A stretch of DNA of 64,000 nt from an uncultured bacterium (GTDB lineage Bacteria > Bacteroidota > Bacteroidia > Chitinophagales > Chitinophagaceae). Positions 7,642 through 15,993 of the stretch are shown here, piece by piece. Location of the stretch: contig CAIXLY010000007.1 in assembly GCA_903920455.1 (NCBI GenBank), forward strand, positions 1 through 64,000, read 5' to 3'. Each line of letters begins with the position of its first letter. Positions within the stretch are counted from its first letter, which is position 1. Under the pieces are notes generated by a model. It was not told the origin of the DNA. It worked only from the letters and a program-made list of their open reading frames with translations, and ran no database searches. Both the position numbers and the translations under genes were made by a program.

Positions 7642-9837
7642 ATGAAAAAGCTTTTACTTATTGTACTGCTACTTCCTCGCTGCATTACTATTTTCGCTCA
7701 AGAAAATATTTCCGCAAAACTCAATGATAACCTACATAACTCGTCAATTTCGAAAGAGCAGAGATTGATGCCGCCAATTGAAATTAGGGCTGTAAGAGCA
7801 GGGATTGAATACCCTTTCACCCAGAACATGATACTTAAAAGCAAAATTGAGAAAAGCAATCTTGGACAGGATATTCCCTTTATGCTTAACCAAATACCTG
7901 GAGCAGTAATCAACTCAGATGCAGGGAATGGCATAGGCTATACGGGAATTCGTATCAGGGGTACAGATCCAACAAGAATCAACTTTACACTTAACGGCAT
8001 TGCATACAATGATGCAGAAGCACAGGGTGTCTTTATGGTCAACCTTCCTGACTTTCTATCTTCAACAAATAGCATACAAGTTCAAAGAGGGGTTGGTACA
8101 AGCAGCAATGGCAGCGGCGCTTTTGGGGCAACTGTAAATTTATTGACGAATGAAATTGAGGCAAAAGCATATGGTTCTCTGAGCAACAGTATTGGATCCT
8201 ATCATACCAGAAAAAACACAATCAAGGCTGGAACAGGACTCATCAACAATCGATACACCGTGGATGTTAGGCTTTCATCATTGTTAAGTGACGGATATGT
8301 AGATAGAGCATCTAGTAATCTAAAATCATTTTATGTTTCGACTGCTAGCATAAAAGAAAACTCATCACTGAGGTTGAATATCTTCTCAGGCAAAGAGAAA
8401 ACTTACCAAGCTTGGAATGGCATCACAGAAGAACAACTTAGCAACAATAGAAAATTCAATAGTGCGGGAACAGAAAAGCCAGGAGACCCGTATGAAAATG
8501 AAACTGACAACTACCAACAAACTCATTATCAATTATTCTACAACAAAAATATAAACAGCAGCTGGAAATTCAATGCTGCCTTGTTTGCTACCAAGGGTGA
8601 TGGGTACTATGAGCAGTATAAAGCAGAGGAAGAATATGAAAAATACGGATTAGCTAAGCCGCTTGTCAATGGAGAAGAAATTACAACATCTGACTTTATA
8701 AGACAGTTATGGCTTGATAACATATACTATGGATCTAATTTTTCCTTCCAACTTAAAGAGGCAAAAAAGGAGATCCTTCTTGGTGGTGGCAACAGCATTT
8801 ATGAAGGCAATCATTTTGGCAAAATTATTTGGGCTTCACATGGTGCCCCAAAAGATTTCAAATGGTATAACTTGGATGCTCGAAAAACTGAACAACATAT
8901 TTTTGGAAAATGGCTACAACAAGTTGGCTCAGTGTCAATATTCGGAGATCTCCAAATGAGATCAGTTCAATATTCGATTGGAGGATTCAGAAATACTCCA
9001 AATGTTTTGATAAACAAAAAATGGATATTCATAAATCCAAAAACTGGAATCCGGTACGTAAAAAATGGCTATAGCTCTTATCTTTCCTATGCATTAGCAA
9101 ATAAAGAACCCAACAGAGATGATTTTGAAGCAGGCAGCTCTGAAACGCCCAAACATGAAACTTTGCATGATATAGAAGCAGGAATTGAAAAAAAGTATCG
9201 CGGAATACAATTGTCTGCTACCTTCTATCACATGTACTATAAAAACCAATTGGTACTTACCGGAAAAATAAATGATGTGGGAGCATATACAAGAACAAAC
9301 ATCCCAACAAGTTCAAGAACTGGAATTGAATTAGAGGCAGAAATTAAATTAGCAAAATGGCTAACCCTTAGTAACAACATTGCACTGAGCAGCAACAAAA
9401 TCAGAAAGTTTACTGAATATGTTGACAACTATGATGATAATGAGGGGAAGCAACTGGCAACCAATTACGAAAGAACAAATTTGGCATTTTCTCCGGCGAT
9501 GGTATACAATGCTACATTATCAGCTAAGCCAGTAAAACAACTTGAAGTAAATTTGACCACAAAATATGTAGGTAGACAATATCTTGATAACAGTTCAAGA
9601 AAAGACAGAAGTTTAGATGCATATGCAATTCAAGACCTTCAATTTAACTACACTTTCTTGCCAAAAGGAATGAAATCAATTGAGCTAATGACACAAATAA
9701 ACAATATCTGGAGCAAACTTTATGCGCCAAATGGTTATACCTACTCCTACATTTATGGCAGCGAATTAGTGAAAAATAATTACTACTACCCAATGGCAGA
9801 AAGAAATTTCATGATAGGACTTAACATCAACTTATAG
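7642..9837 (+). CDS. TonB-dependent outer-membrane receptor, predicted thiamine (or precursor) transporter
   Basis: A 731 aa outer-membrane receptor that takes up substrate with energy from TonB. It has a signal peptide (about 1-20, ending IFAQ), a plug domain with motifs such as IRIRGTDPTRINFTLNGI and QVQRGVG (about 60-175), then a 22-strand-type barrel ending NFMIGLNINL. The start ATG at 7642 places the signal peptide correctly. No carboxypeptidase-like N-terminal domain is present. The TPP riboswitch in its leader is the reason to assign thiamine, a phosphate ester or a pyrimidine/thiazole precursor as substrate. No other thiamine gene lies in the window. Followed after about 100 bp by a small lipoprotein gene. 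Confidence 0.88.
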   Translation: MKKLLLIVLLLPRCITIFAQENISAKLNDNLHNSSISKEQRLMPPIEIRAVRAGIEYPFTQNMILKSKIEKSNLGQDIPFMLNQIPGAVINSDAGNGIGYTGIRIRGTDPTRINFTLNGIAYNDAEAQGVFMVNLPDFLSSTNSIQVQRGVGTSSNGSGAFGATVNLLTNEIEAKAYGSLSNSIGSYHTRKNTIKAGTGLINNRYTVDVRLSSLLSDGYVDRASSNLKSFYVSTASIKENSSLRLNIFSGKEKTYQAWNGITEEQLSNNRKFNSAGTEKPGDPYENETDNYQQTHYQLFYNKNINSSWKFNAALFATKGDGYYEQYKAEEEYEKYGLAKPLVNGEEITTSDFIRQLWLDNIYYGSNFSFQLKEAKKEILLGGGNSIYEGNHFGKIIWASHGAPKDFKWYNLDARKTEQHIFGKWLQQVGSVSIFGDLQMRSVQYSIGGFRNTPNVLINKKWIFINPKTGIRYVKNGYSSYLSYALANKEPNRDDFEAGSSETPKHETLHDIEAGIEKKYRGIQLSATFYHMYYKNQLVLTGKINDVGAYTRTNIPTSSRTGIELEAEIKLAKWLTLSNNIALSSNKIRKFTEYVDNYDDNEGKQLATNYERTNLAFSPAMVYNATLSAKPVKQLEVNLTTKYVGRQYLDNSSRKDRSLDAYAIQDLQFNYTFLPKGMKSIELMTQINNIWSKLYAPNGYTYSYIYGSELVKNNYYYPMAERNFMIGLNINL

Positions 9838-9940
9838 TAGGCAGATTTTGAATTATGCGAAACTGTACTAAGAGGATTTATTTTAACGCAAAATAAGTCA
9901 CCTCCAGAAGTCTATTTGTAAGTTGCATCCAAAACAGATC

Positions 9941-10588
9941 ATGAGATATTCGTTTAATTTTAATCGAAACCTACTGATATTTATCTTCATGTTAACGCTA
10001 GGCTGTGGCCCTGCGCACAAAGTAACTTCATCCTGGACGAACAAAAATTTCAAGACAGATCTGAAGTACAAAAAGATTTATGTTGCCGCACTGGTGAACA
10101 ACCCACATGTCAGAACCCACCTTGAGGAAGAGATGAGTAACGCAGCAAAAGTATATGGATTTACTGTTGAGAGAAGTTGGGACTACTTTCCTCCAACCTT
10201 TGGCAATAAACAGGTGCCGGCAAGAGAAATCATGATGGATAAAATAAAGCAGTTAAACTGTGAATTGATATTTTCCATCACCTTGGTTGACAAGGAAAGT
10301 GAAACAAGATATGTACCCGGATCGATGGGGTATTACGGACCATATGCTGGTTATGGCTTACATTTTTGGGGATTTTACTCTTACTGGCACCCCTACATGT
10401 ATGACCAGGGGTATTACGTAACAGACAAAACCTATTTTATGGAAGGAAACCTATTTGACGTTTCATCTGAAACATTAATCTGGTCTGTACAAACAAAAAC
10501 ACTCAATCCACCGTCGATAGAGAAATTTACCAAGGGACTTGTTGGAACTATGCTAAGCAAGGCACTTACAGATCTTAACCAGAGATAA
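9941..10588 (+). CDS. Lipoprotein of the DUF4136-like type
   Basis: A predicted lipoprotein of 215 aa. The first 24 residues form a signal with lipobox LGCG. The rest resembles the DUF4136 group, with an N-terminal beta-alpha part (KKIYVAAL) and a Tyr/Gly-rich central segment (about 120-160: GYYGPYAGYG). A TTG six codons upstream is possible, but ATG at 9941 gives a standard signal peptide and is preferred. It lies about 100 bp after the thiamine-regulated receptor and could be transcribed with it, though no partner role is known. Confidence 0.65.
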   Translation: MRYSFNFNRNLLIFIFMLTLGCGPAHKVTSSWTNKNFKTDLKYKKIYVAALVNNPHVRTHLEEEMSNAAKVYGFTVERSWDYFPPTFGNKQVPAREIMMDKIKQLNCELIFSITLVDKESETRYVPGSMGYYGPYAGYGLHFWGFYSYWHPYMYDQGYYVTDKTYFMEGNLFDVSSETLIWSVQTKTLNPPSIEKFTKGLVGTMLSKALTDLNQR

Positions 10589-10599
10589 TAAGGAACGAG

Positions 10600-10908
10600 T
10601 TAACCAGGGAAATTTTCTCTCCAAGAGAGCATGCCACCTGTTACGTTAATAACATTGGTAAAGCCCATAGATTCTAAGATCATTGCAGCCTGACCGCTCC
10701 TGTTTCCACTTCTGCAATAAAGAATTACTTCCTGATCCTTTAAAGATTCAATCGGCTCGATATCCCCTACCCTAATATCGCCTAGCGGGATAAGTATGCC
10801 TCCAACATTAAACTCGTCATGTTCGGAAGGTTCCCTGACATCAACAACATGCAAAGCTTCCCCGGATTCAATTCTTGATTTAAACTGATGGACATCGATG
10901 GTATTCAT
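10600..10908 (-). CDS. Rhodanese-like domain protein
   Basis: A single rhodanese domain of 102 aa, cytoplasmic (no signal). It has the CDC25-like start VVDVREPSEH and the active-site loop YCRSGNRS (Cys about 66) that carries persulfide sulfur. It probably acts as a sulfurtransferase or sulfur carrier; the partner is unknown. Its TATATTTG promoter box ends only four bases before the ATG, so the message looks leaderless. It converges on the lipoprotein gene with an 11-bp gap, and the PASTA/ddl genes lie upstream on the same strand. Confidence 0.88.
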   Translation of the reverse strand: MNTIDVHQFKSRIESGEALHVVDVREPSEHDEFNVGGILIPLGDIRVGDIEPIESLKDQEVILYCRSGNRSGQAAMILESMGFTNVINVTGGMLSWRENFPG

Positions 10909-10912
10909 AAAG

Positions 10913-10920
10913 CAAATATA
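10913..10920 (-). promoter_or_regulatory. -7 promoter box of the rhodanese gene (TATATTTG)
   Basis: Exact TAnnTTTG match; the ATG begins four bases after its last G. If initiation occurs at the usual distance, the first base of the message is the A of ATG. Confidence 0.6.
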
Positions 10921-10939
10921 AGAATTATTGTATCTGTTG

Positions 10940-11746
10940 CTAAGGTTGAAGATTAGCCTCCGGCCGCTTTTCAGGCTTTAAAAGACTTAGCCTAATATCT
11001 AAAAGTTGACCCGCACGAATCTGGTTCACCATCTGCTGATCGTTATAAGGCATTGGGTTTTGCCAGTATACAAAACCAGCAGCAGTATCTGTGATGTTAT
11101 CATCGAGTAAAACGACACCGGTATTGAGACCATTGACTTCCAAAACAACTTTGGCATCTGAATAACTCAGACCAAACAAATCAGGAACAGGCACCTCTTC
11201 CCCAATGATACCAGAACCAATGAGCAGATCAATTTTTGTTCCCATTCTTATTGCAGTTCCGGGTTTAATGGCATTGCCATTTGCAAGTTGATCTTTGACT
11301 GCATTTTTTGCGATGTCAGGGATAAATGTGGTATCACCCATAGCTAGTCCGACTGATTTTAATTCTAACAACGCATTTCGGAAACTCATACCAATTAGGT
11401 TGGGCATAGCGATGGTGGGAGGCACTACACAATTTATTGTAAGGTATATAACCCGATTAACCTTCACAGTAGCTTCTGGTTCTGGACTTTGCTTTATAAT
11501 AATACTTGGTCCAATCGTATCAACATAAATTGAATCTTGAATAACCACCTCAAACCCTTTTTGCTCAAGTTCAGCTGTAACAGAGTCATAATGCATCCCC
11601 TTGACATCTGGAACTGTGAGATAATCCCCATGATTGGTAAGCACATTTAAAAACAATAAGAATACCCCAACTAAAGCGATGGAAAATACAATTCCAGCCA
11701 ATAGGTTTTGCCAAAGTGGCCTTTTTGTTATGAAAGAAAAATTCAT
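10940..11746 (-). CDS. PASTA-domain membrane protein
   Basis: A 268 aa protein anchored by one N-terminal membrane helix (about 15-37), with three PASTA domains outside (about 40-110, 112-185 and 187-257); each begins with a motif like VPDVKGM, MPNLIGM or VPDLFGL. PASTA domains bind peptidoglycan or muropeptides in other proteins. There is no kinase or transpeptidase domain. The start lies only six bases after the stop of ddl, so the two are co-transcribed, linking the protein to cell-wall synthesis. Its specific job in Bacteroidota is not known. Confidence 0.85.
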   Translation of the reverse strand: MNFSFITKRPLWQNLLAGIVFSIALVGVFLLFLNVLTNHGDYLTVPDVKGMHYDSVTAELEQKGFEVVIQDSIYVDTIGPSIIIKQSPEPEATVKVNRVIYLTINCVVPPTIAMPNLIGMSFRNALLELKSVGLAMGDTTFIPDIAKNAVKDQLANGNAIKPGTAIRMGTKIDLLIGSGIIGEEVPVPDLFGLSYSDAKVVLEVNGLNTGVVLLDDNITDTAAGFVYWQNPMPYNDQQMVNQIRAGQLLDIRLSLLKPEKRPEANLQP

Positions 11747-11752
11747 GTTTTT

Positions 11753-12745
11753 TTATTTAGCGGAGGCCAGTGCTTCATCGATTAGCATACTATAAAACTC
11801 TTTGAGTGTGACTCCCATTGCAGCCACTTGCTGAGGAACAATACTTGCTTCACTTTGACCAGGTATGGTATTTATTTCAAGTAAGTAAGGAGCCCTTTCT
11901 GCCTCGTTATAAATAAAATCCATTCTTACCACACCACGACAGTTAAACACCTTGTATATACCTGATGCAGCCTGCCTTATCTTATTACTAACCTCCTCGC
12001 TGCAAACTGCAGGAGTTACTTCTTCTGACTTTCCTTGATACTTGGCTTCAAAATCAAAAAACTCATTTTCGGTGATTACTTCAGTAAAAGGAAGCGTAAT
12101 GACATTGCCAGACGATTTAAAAACACCAATTGTAAATTCGCGACCTTTAATAAATTCTTCTATCAACACTTGTTCGTCTTCTTTAAAAGCCTTTTCAATC
12201 GCAGCACCAAGATCTTCTTCCCTGTTCACTTTGCTCATCCCAATACTTGAACCCCCATTGTTGGGTTTAACGAATACAGGAAATTTCAAAGCCGACATTG
12301 CATCTAAACTCGACAGATAACTGTTCTTGAATAGCAAGACTGACCTGGCTACTTTGAAACCTGAGGCACCAGCAACTGCCACAGTATATCTTTTGTTAAA
12401 CGTAATGGCAGAGGTAGTTGTATCACAAGAAGTGTACGGAATGCCAATCAGATCAAAGTACCCTTGAAGTTTTCCATCCTCTCCTGGTGTTCCGTGAATT
12501 CCAATTAAAACAGCATCAAAATTAATTTTTTTTGCATCAAGAGTTAAAGAGAAATCATCACGGTTGACCAGTATCTCATGTCCATCAGCACCGAGGTGAA
12601 ACCATTTTTCAGGAGTGATATCTATTCTATAGACATCAAAACGATCATTATCAAGATGATGCTGAATGGTAATCGCACTTTTGTAGGATATCACGGCTTC
12701 TGAAGAGTATCCCCCGGTAACAAACGCTATAACTGGCTTTCGCAT
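11753..12745 (-). CDS. ddl: D-alanine--D-alanine ligase
   Basis: Joins two D-alanines with ATP for the peptidoglycan stem peptide, in the cytoplasm. The 330 aa have the ATP-grasp layout: N-terminal GGYSSEAVIS, HGTPGEDGKLQG (about 84-95), the ATP loop PNNGGSSIGMSKV, then LIEEFIKGREFTIGVF and LLEINTIPGQSEASIVPQQ with the metal-binding Glu and Asn. First gene of a two-gene unit with the PASTA protein. The length is normal. Confidence 0.96.
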   Translation of the reverse strand: MRKPVIAFVTGGYSSEAVISYKSAITIQHHLDNDRFDVYRIDITPEKWFHLGADGHEILVNRDDFSLTLDAKKINFDAVLIGIHGTPGEDGKLQGYFDLIGIPYTSCDTTTSAITFNKRYTVAVAGASGFKVARSVLLFKNSYLSSLDAMSALKFPVFVKPNNGGSSIGMSKVNREEDLGAAIEKAFKEDEQVLIEEFIKGREFTIGVFKSSGNVITLPFTEVITENEFFDFEAKYQGKSEEVTPAVCSEEVSNKIRQAASGIYKVFNCRGVVRMDFIYNEAERAPYLLEINTIPGQSEASIVPQQVAAMGVTLKEFYSMLIDEALASAK

Positions 12746-12795
12746 AATTGGTAATTGACAATAACTAATTTAGCAATATGTAGATATAAATACAA

Positions 12796-12833
12796 GAAAA
12801 GGTGAAGCCATACGCAATGCCTTCACCTTTTCC
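12796..12833 (-). terminator. Terminator after the ferredoxin gene
   Basis: AAAAGGTGAAG pairs with CTTCACCTTTT around a 13-base loop. On the minus strand it lies 18 bases past the ferredoxin stop and ends in TTTT; it then precedes ddl. Confidence 0.65.
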
Positions 12834-12850
12834 AATTATTAGTCATGAAC

Positions 12851-13198
12851 CTAAAGGTGCAGTTTCTCTTTCTTAGTCATGAGCTCTTCTATAGTCTCTT
12901 TGTACTGCTCATCTGGAACACAACAATCAACCGGACAAACAGCAGCACATTGAGGCTCTTCGTGAAAACCTTGGCACTCTGTACACTTGTTTGGAACAAT
13001 ATAGTATGTATCATTGCTAACAGGTGAATTTTTATGGTCTGCATCAACTACTGTACCGTCAAAAAGTGAAAATGAACCTTTAACTGTAGTGCCGTCTGAC
13101 ACCGCCCATTCAACTCCACCCTCGTATATCGCGTTATTTGGACATTCGGGTTCACAAGCTCCGCAGTTAATACATTCATCAGTAATCTTGATTGCCAT
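12851..13198 (-). CDS. 4Fe-4S dicluster ferredoxin
   Basis: A small cytoplasmic electron carrier of 115 aa. Two iron-sulfur binding sites are visible: [12 protein letters not shown] (12-23) and a second, spaced one, [13 protein letters not shown] followed by CPVDCC (about 73-93). The roughly 40-residue insert between the clusters is typical of the YfhL-like ferredoxins of Bacteroidota. It is divergent from an acyl-CoA reductase gene, an arrangement that suggests it could supply electrons for or be co-regulated with that enzyme; this is inference. Confidence 0.92.
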   Translation of the reverse strand: MAIKITDECINCGACEPECPNNAIYEGGVEWAVSDGTTVKGSFSLFDGTVVDADHKNSPVSNDTYYIVPNKCTECQGFHEEPQCAAVCPVDCCVPDEQYKETIEELMTKKEKLHL

Positions 13199-13211
13199 AA
13201 TATTTCAGTTT

Positions 13212-13238
13212 TTTGGGGTTAAAATTGGAACTATTTTT
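13212..13238 (+). promoter_or_regulatory. Promoter of the acyl-CoA reductase gene
   Basis: TATTTTTG (13231-13238) fits TAnnTTTG, with a TTG at 13212-13214. The spacer is 16 bases, shorter than the usual 19 or so. It gives a leader of about 45 bases. Confidence 0.45.
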
Positions 13239-13287
13239 GCCTGGAAATAGTAGGATAAAGATAATTGAATGATCTGAAAAACAGAAA

Positions 13288-14286
13288 ATGAATTTAAATA
13301 AACGTATTGAACTGTTGACAGCTGTTGGAACTTTCCTGAATTCCGACGGTCCAGAATATGATGAGCTTAGGGAAAGGGCATATAGGGAGAATAAGTGGTT
13401 CACCTCGGAGTACATAAAAAAGGCGGGTATAGCCATTGCAAGTAAGATGCTAAACCCTGAGGTACTCTCCTCATTTGCTCAGCAATACAAGGTTCAGGAT
13501 GAAAGCAATGCAGAAAAAACTGTGGGTATAATTATGGCTGGAAATATCCCATTCGTTGGTTTTCACGACTTTTTATGTGTCTTTCTGTCGGGGTACCGCC
13601 AAAGAATAAAGCTCTCATCTAAAGACAGCATCTTAATGAATATGATCTTAGATGTAGCATCTAAGGTCAACCCCGAGGTAGTGGAATGGGTGAAATTTGA
13701 CGAGATGTTAAAGGGTTGTGACGCGTATATCGCCACAGGAAGTGATAACAGTGCAAGGTATTTTGAATACTACTTTAAAAAGTATCCACACATCATCAGA
13801 AAAAACCGCACCTCTGTTGCTGTTCTCGATGGATCAGAAACCCCAGAAGAACTATCCAGTTTGGCAGACGACATCCAACTTTATTTTGGACTCGGGTGCA
13901 GAAATGTCACACAAATATTGGTTCCTGAAGAGTATGATTTCGTTCCTTTACTGACTGCCCTTAGAAAATATGATCAATACCGCGATCACGAAAAGTACAG
14001 AAACAACTTTGACTATCAGCTCACCATTGCCCTGTTGAACAATAAATTCTATATGAGCAATGACTCTATCGTATTGCTTGAAAACGAGAGCCCATTTTCC
14101 CCTATTTCACAACTCCATTACCAATTTTACAAAAACAAGGAAAATGCCATTTCAGGAATAGATCCTAATAAAATACAGTGTCTGGTAAGTCACGGGCATC
14201 TGCCTTTTGGGATGGCTCAGCAACCGGGGCTTACAGACTTTCCTGATGGGGTGGATACGATGAAGTTTCTCTCAACACTATTTTGA
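13288..14286 (+). CDS. Acyl-CoA reductase, LuxC family
   Basis: Belongs to the LuxC group of the aldehyde dehydrogenase superfamily, which reduces an activated fatty acyl group to an aldehyde with NAD(P)H. The 332 aa include a nucleotide-binding region (VGIIMAGNIPFVGFHDFL, about 79-96), an ATGSDN motif (about 149-154), and the catalytic-cysteine loop GLGCRNVTQILVP (about 207-219). No luciferase genes are present; in Bacteroidota this protein is not tied to light emission and its product is unknown. It is divergent from the ferredoxin gene, and its intergenic region carries its promoter. Confidence 0.85.
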   Translation: MNLNKRIELLTAVGTFLNSDGPEYDELRERAYRENKWFTSEYIKKAGIAIASKMLNPEVLSSFAQQYKVQDESNAEKTVGIIMAGNIPFVGFHDFLCVFLSGYRQRIKLSSKDSILMNMILDVASKVNPEVVEWVKFDEMLKGCDAYIATGSDNSARYFEYYFKKYPHIIRKNRTSVAVLDGSETPEELSSLADDIQLYFGLGCRNVTQILVPEEYDFVPLLTALRKYDQYRDHEKYRNNFDYQLTIALLNNKFYMSNDSIVLLENESPFSPISQLHYQFYKNKENAISGIDPNKIQCLVSHGHLPFGMAQQPGLTDFPDGVDTMKFLSTLF

Positions 14287-14359
14287 TAAACCTAAAAGAC
14301 GCCTATTTTATATTAGATTTAAACAAGGCCCATAAGGATTTGTTAAATAGAATGTCAGT

Positions 14360-14378
14360 ATGACTGAAATTCAGTCAT
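14360..14378. promoter_or_regulatory. Perfect 19-bp palindrome upstream of htrA
   Basis: ATGACTGAA, one central base, TTCAGTCAT: nine-base arms with no mismatch, 62 bases before the htrA ATG. The shape resembles operators of TetR-type repressors. There is no T-run, so it is unlikely to be a terminator. No regulator gene is adjacent. Confidence 0.45.
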
Positions 14379-14440
14379 GTTTACTTAATTGCATGGTATT
14401 CAGGCACAAAAATTGTACTAAAAAAATAAACATTTTATCT

Positions 14441-15949
14441 ATGAACATCAAACAGACATTAACGGTCGTATTGATTAGCGCAGTGACCTCCACGGCGGCC
14501 ATGTTTGCCTATGATTCGTTTGTACGTAAGCCAGCTGGCATTCAACTCAGCAATGGCAAGCTGCCTGCCAGCTATGCCGGATTTTATGACAGCAACATGA
14601 ATGTTCCGGGCCAGCCTGTAGATTTTCAACCCGCTTCTCAAGCAGCAGTTCCAGCAGTTGTTCACATCACAACCGTGATTGGAGAGAACCAGGCAAGTAA
14701 TAACCTACCAAAAACACGAAAAAGTCCATTCAGTGATTTTTTTGGAGATGACTTTCTTGAGGATTTCTTTGGTGGCCCTGAAACAAGGAGCTTCCCCCAA
14801 CGTGCAAGTGGGTCAGGGGTTGTTATCAGTGAGGATGGATACATCGTCACAAACAACCATGTCATCGATCAAGCAACCGAGCTCAATGTTACTTTGAATA
14901 ATAAAAAGCAATACAAGGCAAAAGTTATTGGAGCAGACCCAAGCAGTGATCTTGCATTAATTAAAATTGAAGAAAAAGGCCTGCCCTTTTTGTTGTACGG
15001 GAACTCTGACTTCCTAAAGCTAGGTCAGTGGGTATTGGCCGTAGGATATCCCTTAAATTTAGAAACAACCGTTACCGCAGGTATCGTAAGTGCTAAAGCA
15101 AGAACACTTGGACTTAATGCAAGAAAAAGCAATACCCCGATTGAATCATTTATTCAAACCGACGCTGCAGTAAATCAAGGAAATTCAGGAGGAGCACTTG
15201 TGAACACAACAGGTGAACTGGTAGGCATAGTATCCGCCATAGCATCGCCAACAGGTGCCTACGCTGGATATTCATATGCCATACCGGTCAATATCGTAAA
15301 AAAGATTATCAATGACCTTCTTCAATATGGCACAGTACAAAGGGCATATCTCGGAATCAGCTACCTACCAGAAAACGCACCAGAGGCTGAAAAAGCAAAA
15401 AACAGCTATAAAGAAGGACTTGGTGTGCTTGTCATGGAAGTGGCTAAGGATGGCGCCATTTCAGGCTCTGGTGTACAATCAGGCGACTATATCACTAAAA
15501 TCAATGGCGTAAAGGTGCAAACGGGCAGCGAAATGGTGGAACAAATTGCAGGGTATAAGCCAGGAGACAAAATCACTGTGAGTTACAAAAGGGCAGAAAA
15601 AGATTATGTAGCTACGGTAACGTTAAAAAATAAAACAGGCAGCTATGACATTGTAAAGAATACGGTGTCCGACAAACTTGGTGCCGACCTGCAAAACCTA
15701 GATGCTAAAAAGGCAACAGAATTTAAAATCAAAGGAGGAGTTATTGTAAGTAAAATCCGAGCTGGCCTCATTGATGACCAAACTAGAATGAGAGATGGAT
15801 TTGTTATACTAAAGGCAAATGGAACTGAAATCAAAAGCATTGAAGAACTCAATGCAGCAATGGCAAAATCACCTTCAAAAGTATTGTTAGAGGGATTTTA
15901 CCCAGGCTATGATGGCCTGTATCAATATCCCATTGAGTTGGTTGATTAA
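14441..15949 (+). CDS. htrA: Periplasmic serine protease/chaperone HtrA (DegP/DegQ type)
   Basis: Degrades or refolds damaged envelope proteins in the periplasm. The chosen ATG at 14441 gives 502 aa and a clean N-terminal signal or membrane anchor (about 5-25); an ATG at 14360 would add a poorly fitting extension and lies inside a palindrome. The catalytic triad is H140 (TNNHVID), D170 (SSDLALIK) and S249 (QGNSGGAL). Two PDZ domains follow (about 290-390 and 405-500). Between signal and protease is a Phe/Asp-rich loop (about 95-112: FSDFFGDDFLEDFFGG) like the regulatory LA loop. Single-gene unit, ended by a strong terminator. Confidence 0.95.
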   Translation: MNIKQTLTVVLISAVTSTAAMFAYDSFVRKPAGIQLSNGKLPASYAGFYDSNMNVPGQPVDFQPASQAAVPAVVHITTVIGENQASNNLPKTRKSPFSDFFGDDFLEDFFGGPETRSFPQRASGSGVVISEDGYIVTNNHVIDQATELNVTLNNKKQYKAKVIGADPSSDLALIKIEEKGLPFLLYGNSDFLKLGQWVLAVGYPLNLETTVTAGIVSAKARTLGLNARKSNTPIESFIQTDAAVNQGNSGGALVNTTGELVGIVSAIASPTGAYAGYSYAIPVNIVKKIINDLLQYGTVQRAYLGISYLPENAPEAEKAKNSYKEGLGVLVMEVAKDGAISGSGVQSGDYITKINGVKVQTGSEMVEQIAGYKPGDKITVSYKRAEKDYVATVTLKNKTGSYDIVKNTVSDKLGADLQNLDAKKATEFKIKGGVIVSKIRAGLIDDQTRMRDGFVILKANGTEIKSIEELNAAMAKSPSKVLLEGFYPGYDGLYQYPIELVD

Positions 15950-15953
15950 TAAT

Positions 15954-15983
15954 AAAAAGGGCGGAATGAATTCCGCCCTTTTA
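15954..15983. terminator. Bidirectional terminator between htrA and the GH13 gene
   Basis: AAAAAGGGCGGAAT pairs with ATTCCGCCCTTTT around a very small loop. A-run before and T-run after let it serve both converging genes. Confidence 0.9.
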
Positions 15984-15993
15984 TCCCCCCTTT

